A stretch of DNA of 35,257 bases, taken from NCBI GenBank assembly GCA_013215445.1, contig JABSRA010000047.1, positions 1 to 35,257 of the forward strand, in the 5' to 3' direction. Position numbers and translations under genes: made by a program. Below, one piece after another: positions 27,255-35,257 of the stretch (position 1 is its first letter; every line of letters starts with the position of its first letter). This stretch comes from Oceanospirillaceae bacterium (GTDB lineage Bacteria; Pseudomonadota; Gammaproteobacteria; Pseudomonadales; Balneatricaceae). The notes under the pieces are model-generated. The model searched no databases. It had not been told where the DNA came from and saw nothing but the letters and a program-made list of their open reading frames with translations.

Positions 27255-27310
27255 GAGACCTCAGTATAGCGTCGTTAGCATGCCCTTTGGGTAAGTGATG
27301 TTGGGGTCTC
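27255..27310. repeat. Palindromic repeat, copy 2, between ccmF and ccmG
   Basis: Arms GAGACCTCAGTATAGC (27255-27270) and GTGATGTTGGGGTCTC (27295-27310) pair less well than copy 1: the outer GAGACC is perfect and several inner positions are G-T. The right 37 nt align without gaps to the right 37 nt of copy 1. The element begins 30 nt after the ccmF stop and ends 29 nt before the ccmG start. Confidence 0.85.
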
Positions 27311-27339
27311 TGCGTCGTAAATGAATAGGAATTTTAAGT

Positions 27340-27876
27340 ATGCGCCGGGCATTTTTGTTTATCCCATTGGTATTATGTGTTGTTTTAGGGGTGTTGTTCT
27401 TTAAGGGATTAACCTTAAACCCCACAGAGCTTCCCTCTGCCAAAATTGGTAAATCATTTCCAGCCTTTAACTTGCAAAGTGTCCTTGATGAAAGTCAGCG
27501 CTTCACTGAGCAGGATCTTAAGGGAGAGGTGAGATTAGTTAACATCTGGGCAACTTGGTGTCCTACTTGCAAACGAGAACATAGTTTTCTCAATAAATTG
27601 TCGCAGACCGAGGGAGTTGAAATTGTCGGCATCAATTATAAAGACGAAAGAGCTAAGGCGCTGCAGTGGTTAAAACGTTATCAAGATCCTTACATATTTA
27701 ATATCTATGATGAAAAAGGTGGTCTAGGGTTAGATTTAGGGGTCTATGGAGCACCTGAGACCTACATTGTTGATCGGCAGGGTGTCATCCAATATCGGCA
27801 TGTGGGTGAGGTTAACGCCAAAGTTTGGGTTGATTTAAAAATGAGAATGCAGGCATTGGGATGGACTGGTAAATGA
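27340..27876 (+). CDS. ccmG: Thiol:disulfide interchange protein CcmG/DsbE
   Basis: A 178-residue periplasmic thioredoxin-like protein with an N-terminal anchor (about 4-22). It keeps apocytochrome CXXCH cysteines reduced for heme attachment. The active site is WATWCPTCKREH with Cys74 and Cys77, and the cis-Pro loop is GAPETYIVD. AGGAAT precedes the start. Its 3' end overlaps ccmH by 4 bp. Confidence 0.96.
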   Translation: MRRAFLFIPLVLCVVLGVLFFKGLTLNPTELPSAKIGKSFPAFNLQSVLDESQRFTEQDLKGEVRLVNIWATWCPTCKREHSFLNKLSQTEGVEIVGINYKDERAKALQWLKRYQDPYIFNIYDEKGGLGLDLGVYGAPETYIVDRQGVIQYRHVGEVNAKVWVDLKMRMQALGWTGK

Positions 27877-28358
27877 AATTAAGATGGTTGGCTCTGTCGC
27901 TATTGGGCATGAGTATGGGATTGTTCGCCGCCATAGACTCCTTTGAATTTGAGACTGATGCACAGCGCAGCCAGTTTCGCTCTTTAAGTGAAGAGTTACG
28001 CTGTCCTAAATGTCAGAATCAAAATCTGGCCGGATCGAATTCTGCGATCGCCCTAGACCTTCGAAGAGAATTACATCGCATGGTATTGATGGGGCAATCC
28101 ACCGAGCAGATCAAAAGTTTTATGGTGGAACGTTATGGTCAGTTTGTCTTGTATAAGCCTTCGTTGAACTCCCTGACGTATGTGCTGTGGTATGGCCCCT
28201 TTGTCTTGTTGATCGCAGGCTTTGCGGTGGTCCTAACCCTGAGTCGACGCAAAGTTAAAAAACAGACCAAAAATAGTGCGCAAGCATCGTTAGACAACTC
28301 TGCAACCCGTGACCATCAACAACAAATCAAAGCGCTATTGGATAAAAAACATGATTGA
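27873..28358 (+). CDS. ccmH: Cytochrome c maturation protein CcmH (CcmL-type)
   Basis: A 161-residue periplasmic, membrane-anchored thioredox protein with a signal peptide (about 1-20). The conserved ELRCPKCQNQNLAGSNSAIA holds the redox pair Cys44 and Cys47 on the three-helix domain; a C-terminal transmembrane helix lies at about 105-127. It hands electrons to or from apocytochrome together with CcmG. It corresponds to the N-terminal half of E. coli CcmH; the TPR half is encoded separately by the next gene, as in Pseudomonas. Confidence 0.95.
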   Translation: MKLRWLALSLLGMSMGLFAAIDSFEFETDAQRSQFRSLSEELRCPKCQNQNLAGSNSAIALDLRRELHRMVLMGQSTEQIKSFMVERYGQFVLYKPSLNSLTYVLWYGPFVLLIAGFAVVLTLSRRKVKKQTKNSAQASLDNSATRDHQQQIKALLDKKHD

Positions 28359-29592
28359 ACTTTGGATCGCCATCATTCTATTAACGATATTGGCAATGGC
28401 TTTCATCTGTTGGCCGCTGCTAAGAATCCTGGGGCAGGGCGCATCGACAGCGATTGATAGACAGCAGCAAAATATTAGTATGTTTGAGCAGCGATTGTCT
28501 GAGTTAAAGTTGGAGCGGGAACAGGGAGTGTTGGCAGAGGATGATTTTGCAGCCCTGCAGCTAGAGTTGGAAAAAACCTTGTTGTCGGATGCCTCTACGA
28601 CGACGGCATCGCTACAGACATCTAACAAAGTGAGCCGGCCTCAGTTAATCGGTGTATTGGCTTTATGTGCATTATTACCGGCGATTGCATTGGGTTTTTA
28701 TGCCAAATACGGCAGTGCGGAAGAGCTAATGTGGAGTGCCAAGAGAGCTCAATTGCAGCAGTCACCTTCGGAAAAACCAACCGCAGAGCAGGCGGTAGCA
28801 ATGTTAGAAGCTGAACTGGCGCGCAACCCTGATAATGCTGAAGGCTGGTTTATGTTAGCGGGCGCGTATATGGGCAGTGGCCAGTTTAAAAGAGGGGCGC
28901 AGAGTTATGCCAACGTTTTACTCTATTTAGCTGAAGAGACGCCGCAATATGCCAGTATTATTGGTCAGTATGCCCAGGCTTTATATTTTGTCGATAATCG
29001 GGTGACCGCTAGAGTGCAAGTACAGATAAGCCGCGCCTTAAAATTGGATGCTAATGAGGTATTGTCGCTGGGGTTGTTAGGGATAGATGCTTTTGAAGCT
29101 GAACAGTATCAACTGGCCATTAAGTTTTGGAAAAAGTCACTGCTAAATGCTAAAGTTGATGCCGCTGAGGCGCTGCGTGCGGGTATTGCAAAAGCAGAGG
29201 AGCGATTGCAGGGTGAAGTTGTGATTGTCGATGAGCATATCGCTAATTTAAGCGTGGTAGTTGATGTTCAAGTGACGGATGAAATTAAAGCTCAACTGGG
29301 CGCAGATACCTTGGTTTTTGTCTTTGCCAAGGCTATTGGTGGTAGAATGCCGCTCGCGGCGGTCAAATTACGTTTGTCTGAATTACCTAAACGTCTTATT
29401 TTGGATGATAGTATGGCAATGATGCCAAGTGTTAAGATTTCTTTACAGAAAAAGGTTCAAGTTAGTGCTAGAATCTCGATGAGTGGTCAACCGCAGGCGC
29501 AGCGAGGAGATTTTGAATCTGAAGTTATCTTCACGGTGGTGTCAGAAACTCAAGACCCAGTTAAGCTATTAATAAATAAAGTGGTCAAATAG
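28351..29592 (+). CDS. ccmI: Apocytochrome c chaperone CcmI (TPR protein)
   Basis: A 413-residue inner-membrane protein with two transmembrane helices (about 3-23 and 94-115) flanking a cytosolic loop with a predicted coiled coil, followed by a periplasmic TPR region (about 135-290; NPDNAEGWFMLAGAYMGSGQF) and a C-terminal beta domain (about 305-413). It binds the C-terminus of apocytochromes and presents them to the lyase. Start MIELWIAIILL at 28351 is preferred over an in-frame ATG at 28309, which would lie deep in ccmH. Overlaps ccmH by 8 bp. Confidence 0.92.
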   Translation: MIELWIAIILLTILAMAFICWPLLRILGQGASTAIDRQQQNISMFEQRLSELKLEREQGVLAEDDFAALQLELEKTLLSDASTTTASLQTSNKVSRPQLIGVLALCALLPAIALGFYAKYGSAEELMWSAKRAQLQQSPSEKPTAEQAVAMLEAELARNPDNAEGWFMLAGAYMGSGQFKRGAQSYANVLLYLAEETPQYASIIGQYAQALYFVDNRVTARVQVQISRALKLDANEVLSLGLLGIDAFEAEQYQLAIKFWKKSLLNAKVDAAEALRAGIAKAEERLQGEVVIVDEHIANLSVVVDVQVTDEIKAQLGADTLVFVFAKAIGGRMPLAAVKLRLSELPKRLILDDSMAMMPSVKISLQKKVQVSARISMSGQPQAQRGDFESEVIFTVVSETQDPVKLLINKVVK

Positions 29593-29650
29593 CGTTGTAT
29601 TTATTTTATAGTCCATATTCATTTGTATTGTCAGTTGGTGTTTTTTTTCT

Positions 29651-32461
29651 ATGGAAGTAGGCTTGCGAGAGTGGTTAATTGTTGGGGCAATAATAGTCAT
29701 CGTACTCATTATTGTTGACGGCTGGCGCCGTATGAGAGCCCAAAGCAATACCTTAAAAATAGACATAGATGAGAAACTCTCGGAATTAGGTGCTCAGACA
29801 TTTAATCCAGAGTTGCCGCTGGGTAGCGTGCGAGTATTTAAAGCCAAAGAAACAGCGGATAATGGTAAGCAAAGCTCAACCACGCAGAAACCTGTGGATA
29901 AATTTGTGGCGCGACAGGCATCTGTTAAGAGCAAGCAAGTAGTCGAAAAAACTCAGTTTGCAGAAAATCAAAAAAAGCAGTTGTCAGCTCAGCAGAATGT
30001 CGAGATTAATATTGATCCAATTCCCGTTTCAAAGCTATTAAGCGAAAAGAAGCGCGAGCGAATAGAGCCGGTGTTGGGGATGAATATAGACGGTCCTGAT
30101 CACCAGACAGAAGTGCTACCTCCCGTTAACGTAGATGAAGCAGATACCGCAGCACCCATCGCAGCTAATCTAACCACAGCACAAGTTATTGCAGCAGACC
30201 CTATTGCTATCCCTGACATTATTGAACAGGCGCCGCAAGCCAAGCAGTTTGAGCCGGCAGTCGCCCCTTTTGTGTCGGCTGAATCTGCTACTGTAGATAG
30301 TGGAGTGCCCAGTGAAGAGAGCGTTGAGTTTGAAGACTCAATGCCGGACGTGCAAAGCTCTGTCGTCGCAGCGCCAAACCGACTCGCCAGGTCAGAGGCT
30401 GACGAGTCTTTTACTGTACCAGATATTCTCAAGAAAAAAGAGGCTAATAGCGCCCCTGAAGTTGCCGAAACTGTTAGCCAGCAAACTATTGATAGCAGCT
30501 CTGAACTGGTTAAAAGTTCTGAGCCTGAGAGCATCCCAGCAGCTGTCTCTCAGGATAAAGCTGAAACCCCACTTGAGCGGGTAAGCAAAGAAGAGACCGA
30601 TCAGATAGTCAATAATTTGCTGCATACTTTTGCACAGTCAAAAAAATCGACCGCTACCATTGATCCCGTCCCATCATCTGAGCCAGCAGTCACTGAATCT
30701 GGCAATGGGGGGTTGACTTATCGAGATCGTGTACTGGGAAATAGCAGCAATATTTTAGGCGCCGATAAATTTGAACAACTGCTGGCAGAACAAAATCTAG
30801 ATAGAGTGAATCTCTCAGCGATTATCCATGCTGAATCTCAGGAGAAAGCGCAAGCAGAGCAAGCTGAAAATGATATAGCCGCTAAGCAATTAGAAATTGA
30901 TGATTTAAAAGCTAGATTAAAAGAAATATCGGATAGAGAAAGTGAGGATAAGGCTAAAGGTGAAAGTGAGAGTGAATATTTCGCCCCAACAGATAATAGT
31001 GAAGCGCTCTCTAGCGAAACGGACACTCAGAGAGCATTAACCACCGTTATTGATGATGACGTAAGTTTGGAAGACATCGATGGTGACGTAAGACAGATGA
31101 CGGCTGATTTAGATTTAGCGTTAACCAATGCCGCACAGCCAGCGCCGGCAACTGTAGCGACGATTATGCAAGTGCCAGAATTAGTAGAGCCTGAACCCGA
31201 AGCTGTTACTTCAATAGAACCTCAGTTAACAGCAGCAGCATTAACACCACAGCCACAACCAGTAATAACAGAAAGAGCCCCCGTTGAGCTTGAGCTAGAG
31301 CCCACCGATGCAGAATTAGCAGAGGCGGCGCGAAAATTATCGCAACATAACCAATCAATAGCTGCAGAAATAACCGAGCAGAGTGCTATAGAGCTTGAGC
31401 CAGAGCAAACTCAGTCGCAAGTATCGCCACAGCCAGTCACTGAACTGCAACCTCCTGAAGATTTTGCAGCGTTTGATCCGCTGATGGATGGTTATCAGGA
31501 CGAGAGTAGCTCAGAACACCTTATTGAGCAGTTTGAAGCAGATTTAGTGGTAGATCAGCAAGCTGTCGCCAATGAGTTAGACATGCCGATCACCGAGATT
31601 CTTAAAAAGCAGCAATCAGCGACGGCGCAGTCGGCTACTGGCAGAGTTACCGATGTAACCCAAGATAGTATCGAAGAAGACCCGCTACTGTCAGAAAATC
31701 AATTATCTGAAAGCTTACTCTCTGGTGCTGATTTCGATGAAGATCAGCAGCTTGCACCTAACAGCAGTGAGACTGATGATGCGGACAACCTTGGTTTTAA
31801 CGCATTAACTCAAGATTTCAGTGCCGATCCATTAATGGATGGTATTGTCGAACAGCCAGCGGCGCAACAGAATGAGTCGAGGCTTATTTCGAGTGAAGCA
31901 GAACCTAGAGTAGCGGAACCTGGGGAGGTTCAGCAAAAGAGCTTCTTTGATGAGGCAGAAGATCAGAGTACCAGCAAAGCCCCAGCTGCACCGAAGAAAC
32001 CGCGCAAGGCAATTGCCAATGTCGATGATCCTAACGCTGTCTTGATCATCACCGTGGTAGCCAAAGAGGAATACCTGAATGGTGCGGTACTAAGGCAGGT
32101 CGTTGAAGCTTGTGGTATGGAGTTTGGTTATATGGATGTCTTTCACCGTTTTGAGGATGGGCTAGACGAGGGGGCGGTACAATTTAGTATGGCTAACGCT
32201 ATTAACCCCGGTACCTTTGATATAGATACCATGGATGACACGGCTACTCCAGGCGTCTCTTTCTTTATGTCGATGGATGAACCTGTCGATCCTAAAAGAG
32301 CCTTGGAATGTATGCTGGCAACAGCCGAAACCGTAGCAATGCATTTACACGGTGACCTATTAGATGATGATAGATCGGTATTAAGACCACAAACTAAAGA
32401 GCATTATAAAGAGCGGGTGCGTATTCACGAAATGAATAAGTTGCGCCGCCGCGCTCAATAG
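29651..32461 (+). CDS. zipA: Cell division protein ZipA with greatly extended linker
   Basis: A 936-residue protein. Residues 8-24 form the N-terminal transmembrane anchor (WLIVGAIIVIVLIIVDGW), then a basic stretch, then a very long acidic Glu/Ala/Gln/Pro/Ser-rich linker (about 35-790). The C-terminal FtsZ-binding domain spans about 793-936 (LIITVVAKEEYLNGAVLRQV; MEFGYMDVFHRFED; PGVSFFMSMDEPVDP). ZipA tethers FtsZ to the membrane. E. coli ZipA has 328 residues, so this linker is several times longer. A short motif, DPLMDG, occurs twice in the linker (residues 609 and 726). The start has no evident Shine-Dalgarno site. Position before ligA supports the call. Confidence 0.92.
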   Translation: MEVGLREWLIVGAIIVIVLIIVDGWRRMRAQSNTLKIDIDEKLSELGAQTFNPELPLGSVRVFKAKETADNGKQSSTTQKPVDKFVARQASVKSKQVVEKTQFAENQKKQLSAQQNVEINIDPIPVSKLLSEKKRERIEPVLGMNIDGPDHQTEVLPPVNVDEADTAAPIAANLTTAQVIAADPIAIPDIIEQAPQAKQFEPAVAPFVSAESATVDSGVPSEESVEFEDSMPDVQSSVVAAPNRLARSEADESFTVPDILKKKEANSAPEVAETVSQQTIDSSSELVKSSEPESIPAAVSQDKAETPLERVSKEETDQIVNNLLHTFAQSKKSTATIDPVPSSEPAVTESGNGGLTYRDRVLGNSSNILGADKFEQLLAEQNLDRVNLSAIIHAESQEKAQAEQAENDIAAKQLEIDDLKARLKEISDRESEDKAKGESESEYFAPTDNSEALSSETDTQRALTTVIDDDVSLEDIDGDVRQMTADLDLALTNAAQPAPATVATIMQVPELVEPEPEAVTSIEPQLTAAALTPQPQPVITERAPVELELEPTDAELAEAARKLSQHNQSIAAEITEQSAIELEPEQTQSQVSPQPVTELQPPEDFAAFDPLMDGYQDESSSEHLIEQFEADLVVDQQAVANELDMPITEILKKQQSATAQSATGRVTDVTQDSIEEDPLLSENQLSESLLSGADFDEDQQLAPNSSETDDADNLGFNALTQDFSADPLMDGIVEQPAAQQNESRLISSEAEPRVAEPGEVQQKSFFDEAEDQSTSKAPAAPKKPRKAIANVDDPNAVLIITVVAKEEYLNGAVLRQVVEACGMEFGYMDVFHRFEDGLDEGAVQFSMANAINPGTFDIDTMDDTATPGVSFFMSMDEPVDPKRALECMLATAETVAMHLHGDLLDDDRSVLRPQTKEHYKERVRIHEMNKLRRRAQ

Positions 32462-32467
32462 CACATC

Positions 32468-32490
32468 AAGTGCAGAGAAATACTGCACTT
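32468..32490 (+). terminator. Candidate terminator or hairpin after zipA
   Basis: A perfect 8-bp stem, AAGTGCAG (32468-32475) and CTGCACTT (32483-32490), with a 7-nt loop, starts 7 bp after the zipA stop. The following ATTCTCCTGT is only mildly T-rich, so termination may be partial. A perfect -35-like TTGACA (32554-32559) lies further on, with no good -10 at the right spacing. Confidence 0.5.
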
Positions 32491-32616
32491 ATTCTCCTGT
32501 AAAAATTTCCTCTCTTAACCCGGATGTTGCATGCAATTTTCGGGTCAATATTTTTGACAAAAAATAGATAGTCGCACTCATCTTCAGCTATATTGATAGC
32601 GTTCGATTGATCTTAA

Positions 32617-34668
<2,052 letters not shown>

Positions 34669-34669
34669 G

Positions 34670-34888
34670 ATGATCATCCCCCATTTATCGATAGCAGTGG
34701 AGACTTTGCAGAACTTAATCGAAGAGTTTGTGACCCGTGAAGGCACCGACTATGGTGATTATACTTTAACCTTGGCGGATAAAGTGGCTGCTGTGCGCCA
34801 GAGGCTAGATAGCGGTGAAGTGGTCATTTTATATAGTGAGAGTAATGAGAGTGTCAACATCGTGGAGCGACAGAGCTTAAATAGCTAG
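34670..34888 (+). CDS. yheU: YheU family (UPF0270) protein
   Basis: A 72-residue cytosolic protein. IAVETLQNLIEEFVTREGTDYGDYTLTLADKVA followed by LDSGEVVILYSESNESVNIV matches E. coli YheU ([21 protein letters not shown]) almost position by position. The function is unknown. It begins one base after the ligA stop, so the two are co-transcribed. It is the last gene before the tandem array. Confidence 0.92.
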   Translation: MIIPHLSIAVETLQNLIEEFVTREGTDYGDYTLTLADKVAAVRQRLDSGEVVILYSESNESVNIVERQSLNS

Positions 34889-34903
34889 GAGGCTGTCCGA
34901 GAA

Positions 34904-35257
34904 CTGCGCTCGTAGCGAAAGTAAGATTGTATGAGGAAAAATCAGCGGTCACTTGAGGCAATAGCGTGATATTTTATAACCAGTTAGCCTTAAATTAATC
35001 ACCTAAACGGGTTCGCAGTAGATCAGTCTGCTCTCGGTGAAGCTCCAAGGAGCCTAACTGAGGGCAGCGATCGTAGCGAGGGATCGGTTATTTGAGGAAA
35101 ATTTAATGGTCACTTGAGGCGAATAGCGTGCTATTTAACGATAGTTAGCGTTGAATTTAACCAAATAGACGGGTTCGCAGTAGATCAGTCTGCTCTCGGT
35201 GAAGCTCCAAGGAGCCTAACTGAGGGCAGCGATCGTAGCGAGGGATCGGTTATTTGA
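34904..35257. repeat. Non-coding tandem repeat array, period about 162 bp, continuing past the window end
   Basis: An 88-bp block is identical at 35008-35095 and 35170-35257 (shift of 162 bp, starting CGGGTTCGCAGTAGATCAGT). It alternates with a more variable block (34933-35007 versus 35094-35169) that keeps CACTTGAGGC and ATAGCGTG. A diverged tail of a third unit occurs at 34904-34932 (CTCGTAGCGA). Each conserved block contains a 36-nt imperfect hairpin (35030-35065 and 35192-35227) and a CGATC/GATCG stem-loop (35068-35086 and +162). All frames are interrupted by stops or lack starts. Confidence 0.9.

Noticed and set aside
30100..30534. 144-codon minus-strand ORF inside zipA
   Set aside because: Antisense shadow of the repetitive acidic linker, rich in Ser/Ala, with no recognisable domain and no ribosome-binding site.
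34904..35257. Integron attC array
   Set aside because: The array is tandem, hairpin-rich and contains GCCTAAC (fits RYYYAAC), but the matching GTTRRRY site is missing (GTTAGCC and GTTAGCG instead), there are no cassette ORFs between units, and no integrase is in view.
35096..35257. Open frame of 54 codons through the second repeat unit
   Set aside because: It has no start codon, is closed by stops on both sides and in the other unit, and comes from repeat DNA; treated as non-coding.
34904..35257. CRISPR array
   Set aside because: Units are about 162 bp with an 88-bp repeat, and the interleaved blocks are related to each other rather than unique spacers.

Overview
The window looks like ordinary chromosome from a Gram-negative gammaproteobacterium, probably aquatic or marine with moderate GC. 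The evidence is ZipA next to NAD-dependent LigA and YheU, RstA/RstB and BarA/GacS-type sensors, and a System I cytochrome c maturation operon. A cellvibrionad/spongiibacter-like lineage would fit, but that is a guess from gene content. I see no phage, transposase, CRISPR array, rRNA or tRNA.

Layout. (1) 31-2782: a quinone/electrophile module, with a YhhW-type pirin and a YqjG-type glutathionyl-hydroquinone reductase on the minus strand, divergent from a LysR regulator. (2) 2791-7377: an RstB-like kinase and an RstA-like response regulator on the same strand, separated by about 2.6 kb holding a LysE/RhtB exporter, a periplasmic solute-binding-like protein and long gene-poor gaps. (3) 7576-9161: a hypothetical protein, then a two-gene operon (DUF2489-like plus a small membrane protein). 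(4) 9225-11921: a BarA/GacS-type hybrid kinase. (5) 12249-18242: an fdsGBA-fdhD-fdsD operon for a soluble NAD-linked, molybdenum formate dehydrogenase with its sulfur-transfer maturation factor. (6) 18594-19163: a hotdog thioesterase. (7) 19237-22028: an orphan FliK-like / FlhB-C-terminal-like pair. (8) 22334-29592: the complete ccmABCDEFGHI operon, including the short ccmD. (9) 29651-34888: a very long zipA, then ligA and yheU. (10) 34904-35257: a non-coding tandem array with a period of about 162 bp that runs off the window end.

How the genes work together. Formate dehydrogenase feeds electrons from formate to NAD+. The Ccm proteins carry heme to the periplasm (CcmABCD), chaperone it (CcmE), reduce apocytochrome (CcmG/H) and ligate it (CcmF/H/I). 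ZipA and LigA serve cell division and DNA replication. The least expected features are two related palindromic repeats inside the ccm operon, each ending 28-29 nt before a start codon (ccmB and ccmG), the 936-residue ZipA, the split rstA/rstB pair and the terminal tandem array. I did not find a convincing new multi-gene system.
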